The notes under the pieces: generated by a model
Seen by the model: only the letters and a program-made list of their open reading frames with translations
What the model was told of the DNA's origin: nothing
The model's database searches: none
Source: JAPLDP01 sp964628285
Lineage (GTDB): Bacteria > Bacteroidota > Bacteroidia > Bacteroidales > JAGONC01
NCBI GenBank assembly: GCA_964628285.1
Contig: CAZVNP010000030.1
Coordinates: 1 to 35,879, forward strand
Direction: 5' to 3'
Length of the DNA: 35,879 bases
In this document: positions 8,393 to 15,539 of the stretch, piece after piece
Layout of the letters: every line of letters starts with the position of its first letter
Position numbering within the stretch: position 1 is the stretch's first letter
Position numbers and translations under genes: made by a program

Positions 8393-10341
8393 TTGATCAC
8401 CGTCAGACGGTTTTCGATCATTCTGTTGTTGTATTGCTGTATGACGGCCTTCATGAATGTTTCCATCGCCCCGGCTAACTCCGGTTTCTGTGTCAACAGG
8501 TTATTTTTCATGAGGATATCTGTTTTATAATCGTACAGGCCCAAAGGGGTGTGACCGTTCCACTGATAGGCATAGTCGCCGGCAATCAGCTGGTAAATGT
8601 TATTGAGGAAAGTGAGTGAATACCTGTGTGCTGTCGTGTCGAACACACTGGAGCCAAAGGCTATGTAAGCATCGTCAAAGTGCAGGAAATCGAGGATGGT
8701 CGGCATGATGTCGCTCTGCTGCACCACTTGGTCCCCTGCCGGCTTCAGGTGCCGCCCCGGGAGATAAAAGATGATCGGCACGCGATAAAGACCGACAGGG
8801 GTCTCATATTGCGGGAAGTAGGTCATCGATGTGTGGTCGGCGGTGATGACAAAGAGGGTGTGGTCGTACCACGGCATCGTGGAGGCCGTCTGGAAAAACC
8901 GCCGCAAGCTGTAATCGGAATACCCCACGCACTCCTGGATTTCGAGAGGTCCTTTCATGAATTTATTTTTATACTGCGGCGGTAAGATGAAAGGATGGTG
9001 GGAGGAGAGAGAGAAAATGGCCGACACGAAGGGCTGGCGTGTCGTGTCGAGACACCGGGCATAGTACTGAAAGAAAGGCTCGTCATAAATGCCCCAGCTG
9101 CCGTCGTAGTCCTTATCGTTATTGTATTCATCGCGTCCGATATACCTGTCGAAGCCGGCCATTTTGGTGAACGATTCAAAGCTCATGGTGCCGTTGGTGC
9201 CGCCGTGGAAAAAGGAAGAGGCATAGCCTTCCTCTTTCAGCAGGCTGGCCAGACTGTTGATGCGGTCACCGGCATACCTGGATGTGATGTAGGAATCGTT
9301 CATCAGCACCGGGATGCTGGCCAGGATGGCGGGGATGGCTTCAATGGATTTTTTGCCGTTAGCAAAACCGTTATATGACTGGCTGACGCCGATGATGGAG
9401 TCGAGAAATGGTGTATAACCCCGGTAATGACCGTTGTCAAGATCCTTGTTGAAAGCGCCGATATATTCCGACGAGAAGCTCTCGAGGATGATGACCACGA
9501 CGTTATAACCATGGTGATCCTCGCTTGCCGCGATAGTATCGGGATGCCAGGTGGCAGAGTGAAAGGGGGTATAGACCTTATCAAGCGACGACTCGTCGCT
9601 AAAATAGTCTGCATGCTTTAACTCGAGCTGTGAGGAGGATTTGACCACGGTGAAAGGGGTGTTCAGCACCAGCGAGGTGTATTGCGCTTCCGTGTATTTC
9701 CCCGAGGTGATGATGCTGATAGGCCTGAGTTGGAAGCCGCCACGGATGCCAATCACAGTAAAAAAAGCAAAGACCAGGAAAAGGAAGGTGTTGGTCACTA
9801 AGTACATGAAACGTGAACGAGGGGGTGGCGCCGCCTTCACCCTGAAACGCGAAGCCAGAAAAACGGCCAGTAAAGACAGCGCGATCCACAGCACCAGCGG
9901 CTGCCAGAAATCATGAAGGAAATGCGGGATCAGCGACCGGTAATCATCTCCTGCACCCAGGTACCTGAAGATATCACCTGTCATGCGTTTGCCGGTGAAA
10001 CGGAAATAGACGACATCGATGAAATTGCCCGCCATGGCAACGATGAAAAGCGTGTAAAGCAGGATATCATTCAGCGTCTGGTACACCGGATGGGTCCTGA
10101 TCCTGAAAGGCAACGTGTTAAAGAAGATATAGGGAGCGGCAATGATACAGAGCGTGGAGAGATCGAACCGCAGACCGGCAAAGACGATTCTGAGGAACTC
10201 AGGGTGGCTCAGCTCGGAGAACAGGTGCAGGTTAAGGAAATACAGAAAAAGACGTGACAGGCTCAGTGCGATGAGAAGAATGGCTAACCGGAGAAGGAGG
10301 ATAAGGTATATATTGCCTTTCAGAATGAAACGCCTGTCCAT
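8389..10341 (-). CDS. LtaS/MdoB-like membrane phosphoglycerol transferase (sulfatase fold)
   Basis: A 650-residue protein with about five N-terminal membrane spans (12-40, 52-75, 92-115, 148-164, 180-200) and an extracytoplasmic alkaline-phosphatase-superfamily domain from about 275. Metal and catalytic positions align with lipoteichoic-acid synthase: Glu287 (VIILESFSSEY), Ser332 in NGKKSIEAIPAI where LtaS has the catalytic Thr, His448/449 (SSHHPF), and Asp502-His503 (ITADHTS). Family members move glycerol phosphate or other phospho-head groups from phospholipid to a glycan. The acceptor here is unknown, since Bacteroidota lack classical lipoteichoic acid. It lies 31 bp downstream of a small lipoprotein gene and overlaps the lipid kinase gene by 4 bp, forming a likely three-gene operon. 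Confidence 0.9.
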   Translation of the reverse strand: MDRRFILKGNIYLILLLRLAILLIALSLSRLFLYFLNLHLFSELSHPEFLRIVFAGLRFDLSTLCIIAAPYIFFNTLPFRIRTHPVYQTLNDILLYTLFIVAMAGNFIDVVYFRFTGKRMTGDIFRYLGAGDDYRSLIPHFLHDFWQPLVLWIALSLLAVFLASRFRVKAAPPPRSRFMYLVTNTFLFLVFAFFTVIGIRGGFQLRPISIITSGKYTEAQYTSLVLNTPFTVVKSSSQLELKHADYFSDESSLDKVYTPFHSATWHPDTIAASEDHHGYNVVVIILESFSSEYIGAFNKDLDNGHYRGYTPFLDSIIGVSQSYNGFANGKKSIEAIPAILASIPVLMNDSYITSRYAGDRINSLASLLKEEGYASSFFHGGTNGTMSFESFTKMAGFDRYIGRDEYNNDKDYDGSWGIYDEPFFQYYARCLDTTRQPFVSAIFSLSSHHPFILPPQYKNKFMKGPLEIQECVGYSDYSLRRFFQTASTMPWYDHTLFVITADHTSMTYFPQYETPVGLYRVPIIFYLPGRHLKPAGDQVVQQSDIMPTILDFLHFDDAYIAFGSSVFDTTAHRYSLTFLNNIYQLIAGDYAYQWNGHTPLGLYDYKTDILMKNNLLTQKPELAGAMETFMKAVIQQYNNRMIENRLTVIK

Positions 10342-10372
10342 GGCACGATGGGTTTAAGGCAACAGGACGGTG

Positions 10373-10699
10373 CTAAAACTGCAGAACGTGCACGCTCCTC
10401 ACCGCCTCCACAGCCTTGTTGCCTGCGTTATCCTGCACATTGTAATAAACATGGTAGTTATAACCTTCCACATTGGTGTTGACATCAGTGGTGGTCTTGA
10501 TTTTATCCGTGATATCGCCGTCCTCCTGGTCGTAGGCCGTCGCTCCAGGATCAACGTAAGGCTGGCCAAGAGGAACCGTCAGGGGATTATCGCCCAGAAT
10601 GGTGATGACGGGAGCATTGGTGTCCTTGTCTTTCTTACATGAATCAAATACGGTAAAGGTTATTATAAATAGCAGTATAAAAAAACCTGTCCTTTTCAT
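10373..10699 (-). CDS. Small lipoprotein with DUF5011-type Ig-like domain
   Basis: A 108-residue lipoprotein. The signal peptide MKRTGFFILLFIITFTVFDSC ends in a lipid-attachment Cys followed by KKDKDTN. The rest is one compact domain: PVITILGDNPLTVPLG, YVDPGATAYDQEDGDIT, YNVQDNAGNKA. That is the DUF5011/HYR-like Ig fold common in Bacteroidota surface proteins, where it usually serves as a spacer or binding module. Here the domain stands alone, with nothing attached. It is the first gene of the likely operon leading into the phosphoglycerol-transferase-like and lipid kinase genes. A -7 box lies at 10721-10728. Function unknown beyond an envelope location. Confidence 0.85.
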   Translation of the reverse strand: MKRTGFFILLFIITFTVFDSCKKDKDTNAPVITILGDNPLTVPLGQPYVDPGATAYDQEDGDITDKIKTTTDVNTNVEGYNYHVYYNVQDNAGNKAVEAVRSVHVLQF

Positions 10700-10720
10700 G
10701 ATGTTAACCTTATTTTTTTA

Positions 10721-10728
10721 CAAAAATA
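10721..10728 (-). promoter_or_regulatory. Putative -7 box of the envelope operon
   Basis: On the minus strand this reads TATTTTTG (TAnnTTTG), about 22 bp before the lipoprotein start. It sits 5 bp from the edge of the hairpin element at 10733-10885. Confidence 0.45.
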
Positions 10729-10732
10729 TAAA

Positions 10733-10885
10733 AGAGGTTGCATAAAAGAGAGTTTTTATGTTCTCACAGATTTTACAGATTTTCACTGAAATTGATAAAT
10801 TGTTGATTATCAATAAATCAATTACTTTATAAATCTGTATTCATCTGTGGAATCTGTGAGAAACTTAACTCTTAATACAACCTCT
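10733..10885. repeat. 153-bp imperfect hairpin element (CACAGATT type)
   Basis: Ends are inverted repeats (AGAGGTTG at 10733-10740, CAACCTCT at 10878-10885). Further in, TTCTCACAGATTTTACAGAT (10761-10780) pairs with 10843-10862 at 18 of 20 positions. The element encodes nothing and separates two lipoprotein genes. Its plan matches the element at 21015-21177: GAGGnTGyA ends, an AACT/TTTT spacer, then short repeated words in each arm. It could be a MITE-like remnant, and may also stop transcription of the upstream gene. Confidence 0.75.
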
Positions 10886-10916
10886 CGATTTATTAACCGG
10901 TCGTTACCGGTAATTT

Positions 10917-11807
10917 TTACTGCTGGACCTTGACGGAAAAAGTGATAGTTCCATCTGATCCTGTTACGATAGCATCGATTTTAATCAAACCATGCTTTCC
11001 GGTGACGGTAATAAATCCAAGGATATCTCCAACTGCCAATTGATTAACTTTGGATTCAGTAACTCCATCGCCAGTTAATTGAAGAATAAGGGTATCGTCG
11101 GCAATTGAATCCCAATCAACCGCAGTCGTAATCTTTTTAAATAAAGTAGCATTTTTAACCGACCAGGTCTCGATACTAGGATAAACAGACCTGGCATCAG
11201 AATCAAATGGTGAAGCAATTGTAGCTTGATTTGTTTGCCCATAAAAATATAACCAGTCAATTTTAGTGGCATTGGTCTTCGCATCTGCAAGATTGTAAAC
11301 TGTCCCATCAACGGATGCAAATGAACTTCCTGTATTGTTATTGTCATAAGATCCTAAAATTTTCTGTGTGAAAAAATTGATCAATCCGGCAGCATGCTGT
11401 GTTGTGATACTCAGTGACACCTCATTGGTCTGACCGTCCTTGTCGGTGACCTTGAAGGCGATCCGTTCGGTACCTTCCACGGTCAGCGAGGTGAACTGAA
11501 AGTCGTAGTCAATGTAAGCTTCGCTAAAGGTAAAGGTTGAATCAAACCAAATGGCATTATTGTATGTCCGCGATACATACAGGCTGGTCAGCTTGGTGCC
11601 TGAGGTGGCATTGGCCGAGGCCGTGATGCCGATGGTAAAATCCTGTGAGATGTCCAGTGTTGCATCCTGGGAGATGTAATTGCCGCCTCCCTTGAAGTTG
11701 ATGGTCGGTTTGAGATCCTGAGGCGTCTCCTCAGTTTTGGTGCAGGAGATCATAAAAGTGGTTCCCAACAAAAGTAAGCTAGCTAAAAAGTAAGTCAGTT
11801 TTCTCAT
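10917..11807 (-). CDS. Lipoprotein of unknown function
   Basis: A 296-residue protein starting with a lipoprotein signal peptide (MRKLTYFLASLLLLGTTFMISC, then TKTEETPQD). The remainder is beta-rich with two parts. Residues 35-135 read like an Ig-type domain (INFKGGGNYISQDATLDISQDFTIGITA ... RIAFKVTDKDGQTNEVSLSI). Residues 140-296 are a second beta domain (GSSFASVDGTVYNLADA ... DWLYFYG). I do not recognise a named family; similar two-part lipoproteins are common in Bacteroidota genomes. A strong -7 box (TACCTTTG) lies 55 bp upstream. A hairpin element separates it from the next gene, so it is probably a single-gene transcript. Confidence 0.8.
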   Translation of the reverse strand: MRKLTYFLASLLLLGTTFMISCTKTEETPQDLKPTINFKGGGNYISQDATLDISQDFTIGITASANATSGTKLTSLYVSRTYNNAIWFDSTFTFSEAYIDYDFQFTSLTVEGTERIAFKVTDKDGQTNEVSLSITTQHAAGLINFFTQKILGSYDNNNTGSSFASVDGTVYNLADAKTNATKIDWLYFYGQTNQATIASPFDSDARSVYPSIETWSVKNATLFKKITTAVDWDSIADDTLILQLTGDGVTESKVNQLAVGDILGFITVTGKHGLIKIDAIVTGSDGTITFSVKVQQ

Positions 11808-11861
11808 AGTCAGATGATTTAATGTTTATGAATAAAAATTTAAGAACCCGAAAAATCAGGG

Positions 11862-11869
11862 CAAAGGTA
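11862..11869 (-). promoter_or_regulatory. Putative -7 box of the 296-residue lipoprotein gene
   Basis: Minus-strand TACCTTTG, a very good match to TAnnTTTG, about 55 bp before the ATG. No TTTG was found at the expected -33 spacing. Confidence 0.55.
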
Positions 11870-12001
11870 TGCCAATTATCCTGAATAATAAAACATCATG
11901 CGGGCGGCAATAATAGAAATTTTTTATATGGATGGTTTATGATTCAGAGTTTTGTGATAAATTTGAAGGCGAGGACGACCTCACCCCGCCTTCGTGGCCG
12001 T

Positions 12002-12025
12002 GTCTGCAGGTCTGCAGGTCTGCAG
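12002..12025. repeat. GTCTGCAG 8-bp tandem repeat, three copies
   Basis: Three perfect 8-bp units in the leader region ahead of the citrate lyase genes. A CCCCCTCTC hairpin follows at 12049-12072. Confidence 0.85.
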
Positions 12026-12048
12026 ATAATAATATTAATAACCATATT

Positions 12049-12088
12049 CCCCCTCTCTTTCAGGAGAGGGGGTTAGGGGGTGAGGTCA
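12049..12088. repeat. CCTCACCCCC-family hairpin upstream of citrate lyase
   Basis: CCCCCTCTC (12049-12057) pairs perfectly with GAGAGGGGG (12064-12072) over a 6-nt loop, followed by TTAGGGGGTGAGGTCA. The same word order in reverse occurs at 34284-34324, and variants lie at 25331-25370 and 25459-25533. It lies between a possible -7 box (TAAATTTG, 11958-11965) and the citDE start, where it could attenuate the transcript. Confidence 0.7.
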
Positions 12089-12141
12089 TGAAACCGGCAC
12101 GCATTACAAACGCGCGCAAACGAGGGTTCTAAAAAAATGCT

Positions 12142-13353
12142 ATGCAAACATCTACCGGTAACAAAGGCGAACGTGTCCGATCCGATTGTTTTGTCACCCT
12201 TGAACTCCCCGATCATGGTGGTCGGGAGATTACGGTGGCCAGTAAAGTAAAGGTACTCTATGGTCAATCCATTCTTAAGCTCGCGGGAGATATCCTTGAC
12301 CATTTTGAGATCGCTCATGCCCGGCTGGACATAGAAGACAGCGGGGCTCTGCCGTTTGTGCTGGCGGCCCGCATCGAAGCCGCCATCAAGGTGCTGATGA
12401 AGAGCGACAGGGAATACCTTCAGGATCTGATTCTTGAAAACAGGTACCATACGGCCTGCGACCGGCATCGTTTCTCGCGCCTTTACCTGCCGGGCAACAC
12501 GCCCAGCCTGATGATCAACGCGGGCATCCACAAGCCTGACGGTATCATCCTCGACCTGGAGGATGCCGTGGCACCGGACAGGAAGCACGAAGCCCGCTTC
12601 GTGGTGCGCAACGCCTTGCGGCAGCTCGATTTTTACGGTGCCGAGCGCATGGTGCGCATCAACCAGGTGCCCGCCGGCCTCGACGACCTTGACTTCGTCG
12701 TGCCCCATAACGTCAACCTCATCCTGGTGCCCAAATGTGAGAGTGCCGGCCAGATACATGAGGTCAACAAACGCATCGACGCCATCAGGGCGGTTCACGG
12801 CCTCGACAACCCCGTCTGGCTGATGCCCATCATCGAGAGCGCCAGAGGTGTCGTCAAAGCTTATGAGATAGCCGCTGCCGCAGATAATGTCGTGGCCCTC
12901 GCCATCGGGCTGGAAGATTACACGGCCGACCTGGGCACCAAAAGGACCGCCGAGGGCACCGAGTCGTTCTTTGCGCGCAGCATGGTGGTCAACGCCGCCA
13001 GGGCCGCCGGCATACAACCCATCGACTCGGTCTTCTCCGATGTGGGCGACATGGAAGGGCTCCGGCAGAATGTCCTGCATTCCAAAGCCCTCGGCTTCGA
13101 CGGCATGGGATGCATACACCCCCGCCAGATCAGGGTCATACACGAGTACTTCGCCCCTGATAATGACGAGATCGACAAAGCGAAGAAAATAGTCAAAGCC
13201 TTTGAGGAAGCTACCGCTAAAGGACTGGGAGTCATTTCGCTGGGAACCAAGATGATCGACCCGCCGGTGGTAAAACGAGCCCTCAGGACCATCGACCTGG
13301 CCGTCAGTATGGGTAAACTGTCTCAAAACTGGAGAGAGGAGGATCATGAATAA
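12142..13353 (+). CDS. citE: Citrate lyase acyl-carrier/beta-subunit fusion (CitD-CitE)
   Basis: A 403-residue fusion. Residues 1-95 resemble the CitD acyl carrier protein (VRSDCFVTLEL ... IEDSGALPFVLAARIEAA); Ser14 in RSDC is the likely attachment site for the phosphoribosyl-dephospho-CoA arm, inferred by position. Residues 105-403 are CitE, the citryl-ACP lyase: RLYLPGNTPSLM, DGIILDLEDAVAP, LVPKCES, PIIESARGV, AIGLEDYTADLG and GCIHPRQI. The beta subunit cleaves citryl-ACP into oxaloacetate and acetyl-ACP. CitD and CitE are separate in the classical Klebsiella operon. The gene overlaps citF by 8 bp. Genes for the ligase (citC) and prosthetic-group enzymes (citX, citG) are not in the window. 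The start is ATG 12142; a -7-like TAAATTTG lies 180 bp upstream. Confidence 0.9.
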   Translation: MQTSTGNKGERVRSDCFVTLELPDHGGREITVASKVKVLYGQSILKLAGDILDHFEIAHARLDIEDSGALPFVLAARIEAAIKVLMKSDREYLQDLILENRYHTACDRHRFSRLYLPGNTPSLMINAGIHKPDGIILDLEDAVAPDRKHEARFVVRNALRQLDFYGAERMVRINQVPAGLDDLDFVVPHNVNLILVPKCESAGQIHEVNKRIDAIRAVHGLDNPVWLMPIIESARGVVKAYEIAAAADNVVALAIGLEDYTADLGTKRTAEGTESFFARSMVVNAARAAGIQPIDSVFSDVGDMEGLRQNVLHSKALGFDGMGCIHPRQIRVIHEYFAPDNDEIDKAKKIVKAFEEATAKGLGVISLGTKMIDPPVVKRALRTIDLAVSMGKLSQNWREEDHE

Positions 13354-14911
13354 AAAATACGATAAACCGGTTACCAATGCGGCAGGACGTGTTGTCCCCG
13401 CCGTCGTCAACGGCAAGGAACAAATTCCGTATATGGGTGTCGGACAATATAAGCCTACAGGCCGGAAGTATGCCCCTCCCATCGCCACCTGTGCCGATTA
13501 CCCGTCTGATGGTAACAAACTGGTGCCGTCGTTGAAGGAAGCCTTAGTAAGGGCCGGTCTGAGCGACGGCATGACCATTTCGACACATCATCACTTCCGT
13601 GACGGCGATCTTATAGCCAACCAGGTTTTCGACATCGCTGCCGAGCTGGGTGTGAAGGACCTGGTATGGTATCCTTCCGCCTCCTTTCCATGTCATCAGG
13701 CTATGATCAGGCATCTGGAGGGCGGTGTCATCAACAGGATCGAAGGCAGCATGAACGGGCCCCTGGGACGTTTCTGCTCCGAGGGGAAGATGAAAGGGCT
13801 GGGTGTGCTGCGCTCTCATGGCGGCCGTTACCAGGCCGTGCAGGACGGCGAGGTGGTCATCGACATCGCGGTCATTGCGGCGCCGACAGCCGATCCCTTC
13901 GGCAACGCCAACGGTGTCGACGGCCCTGCCGCCTGCGGCCTGCTCGGTTTCTCCCTCGCCGACTCACAGTACGCCCACAAAGTCATCGTCGTTACCGACA
14001 ACCTCATCCCGTTCCCCTGTGTGCCTTGGCAGGTCCACGGCAACTACGTGGATTATGTCGTGAAAGTCGATCAGGTGGGCATACCCGAGAAGATCGTCTC
14101 GGGCACCACACAGATCACGCGCAGCCCCGACAGGCTCCTCATCGCCGAGCTGACGGCACAGTTCTGCGACAAGGCCGGCATCATCCGCGACGGCTTCTCC
14201 TTCCAGGCCGGCGCCGGCGGCACAGCCCTGTCAATAGGGATCTTTTTCGCCGACATCCTCCGAGAGCGTAAGATGAAAGCGCGCTTCATGCGTGGCGGCA
14301 GCAACAAGTACCTCGTTCAGATGCTCGAAGAAGGCCTCGGCGAATACATCCTCGACGGCCAGACTTTCGACCTCGACGGCGTTCGATCCATGCGCGACAA
14401 CCCCCGCCACGTGAACACCAGCCCTTTTACCAGTTACAACTATCACGGCAAAGGCAACTTTGCCAGCATGGTCGATGTGGTTATACTTGGCGCCACGGAG
14501 GTCGATGTGAATTTCAACGCCAACGTGGTCACCCACTCCGACGGATACCTCCTCCACGGCATCGGGGGATGGCAGAACTGCCTCTTCTCGAAATGCACCA
14601 TTTTACCCATCCCGCTTTTCCGTGACCGGATCCCGGTGGTCAGGGAGGAGGTCACCACCCTCTGCGGCCCCGGTGAGCTCATCGACGTTATCATCACCGA
14701 ACGTGGCATAGCCGTCAATCCGCGGCGGCAGGATCTCCTTGATAAGGTCAAAGGAAGCGGATTGCCCCTTAAGAGCATTGAGGAGCTTAAGGACCAAGCT
14801 GAAAAGATTTGCGGTAAACCGTCAAAACCCGATCTTGACGACGAGATCGTCGCCGTCATCAAGTGGGTCGACGGTACCGTGATCGATGCAGTGCGGAAAG
14901 TGAAGGGATAG
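13346..14911 (+). CDS. citF: Citrate lyase alpha subunit
   Basis: A 521-residue CoA-transferase-fold subunit that swaps acetyl-ACP for citryl-ACP (citrate:acetyl-ACP transferase), the first half of citrate cleavage to acetate and oxaloacetate in the cytoplasm. Length and motifs match CitF along its whole length: NAAGRVVPAVVNGKEQIPY at the start, SDGMTISTHHHFRDGD, GSMNGPLGRFCSEGKMKG, RSHGGRYQAV, AAPTADPFGNANGV, GFSFQAGAGGTALSIG, FMRGGSNKYLVQMLEEG, GGWQNCLFSKC and ITERGIAVNPRRQDL. It starts inside the end of the CitD-CitE gene (8-bp overlap), so the subunits are translationally coupled. It ends 12 bp from the convergent RDD gene with no clear terminator between. Confidence 0.96.
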   Translation: MNKKYDKPVTNAAGRVVPAVVNGKEQIPYMGVGQYKPTGRKYAPPIATCADYPSDGNKLVPSLKEALVRAGLSDGMTISTHHHFRDGDLIANQVFDIAAELGVKDLVWYPSASFPCHQAMIRHLEGGVINRIEGSMNGPLGRFCSEGKMKGLGVLRSHGGRYQAVQDGEVVIDIAVIAAPTADPFGNANGVDGPAACGLLGFSLADSQYAHKVIVVTDNLIPFPCVPWQVHGNYVDYVVKVDQVGIPEKIVSGTTQITRSPDRLLIAELTAQFCDKAGIIRDGFSFQAGAGGTALSIGIFFADILRERKMKARFMRGGSNKYLVQMLEEGLGEYILDGQTFDLDGVRSMRDNPRHVNTSPFTSYNYHGKGNFASMVDVVILGATEVDVNFNANVVTHSDGYLLHGIGGWQNCLFSKCTILPIPLFRDRIPVVREEVTTLCGPGELIDVIITERGIAVNPRRQDLLDKVKGSGLPLKSIEELKDQAEKICGKPSKPDLDDEIVAVIKWVDGTVIDAVRKVKG

Positions 14912-14922
14912 GATCAGATTTC

Positions 14923-15438
14923 TCAGACCTTCACCACCAGTGTCTCGGCCATCATATCGTGCAGGGCCTGTTTTTTCTCGGTGAATCCGGCCATCATATA
15001 GCCAATGTACAAGATCATCCCGGAGATGATCTTGCCGAAATACCTTCCGGTGGCCCGTGCAAAGGATATCCGGTGGCCGGTCATGTCGGTCACCTTGATG
15101 CCGATGGCCATTTTACCCAGCGTGGCCTGGTATTTTGACGATTCCATGAGCGCGAAATAAAGCCATTTTACCAGGATGCTGACAAAAACCGCATAGATGA
15201 TGAGCGAAATTGCCGGACCAACGATCCCCAGCCATTCAGGACAATGTTCGTAATCTTCTCTGTGTATGACACCGGCAACAGATAGGCCGAACAACACCCA
15301 TACCGGGGCTATCAAGATGAAATTGACAAACGAGATAATCAGATCGTCAATAATATAGGCCAGAAAGCGCCACCAGAAACCGGCATAGGTCGCCGGGGGT
15401 ACCAGGATGACCTGTGGTTGTTGTATTTGTCCTTCCAT
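14923..15438 (-). CDS. RDD-family membrane protein
   Basis: About 171 residues with the RDD hallmark AGFWWRFLAYIIDDLIISFVNF at the start, three to four membrane spans, and a closing segment (ATLGKMAIGIKVTD, RATGRYFGKIISG) typical of RDD proteins. Function is unknown for most; some are ion antiporters or accessory membrane factors. The frame also allows an ATG at 15463-15465, but I choose ATG 15436-15438 because a -7 box (15463-15470) overlaps the upstream ATG and would place it outside the mRNA. The gene is divergent from the alpha-2-macroglobulin gene and convergent with citF. Confidence 0.85.
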   Translation of the reverse strand: MEGQIQQPQVILVPPATYAGFWWRFLAYIIDDLIISFVNFILIAPVWVLFGLSVAGVIHREDYEHCPEWLGIVGPAISLIIYAVFVSILVKWLYFALMESSKYQATLGKMAIGIKVTDMTGHRISFARATGRYFGKIISGMILYIGYMMAGFTEKKQALHDMMAETLVVKV

Positions 15439-15462
15439 AAAACAAAAATTTGATTTTCTGTC

Positions 15463-15470
15463 CAAAAATA
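15463..15470 (-). promoter_or_regulatory. Putative -7 box of the RDD gene
   Basis: Minus-strand TATTTTTG, 25 bp before the chosen ATG. It overlaps the longer alternative start and so favours the shorter protein. Confidence 0.45.
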
Positions 15471-15539
15471 ATTTAAATTTACTTCATGTAATCATTTTTT
15501 TTTACAAATTCATTTTATACAGACCCTAAATGACCAGTC

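Noticed and set aside
12073..13488. Minus-strand open frame of 471 codons opposite the CitD-CitE gene
   Set aside because: It is antisense to a clearly recognised citrate lyase gene, has no recognisable domain, and arises from GC-rich codon usage on the other strand.
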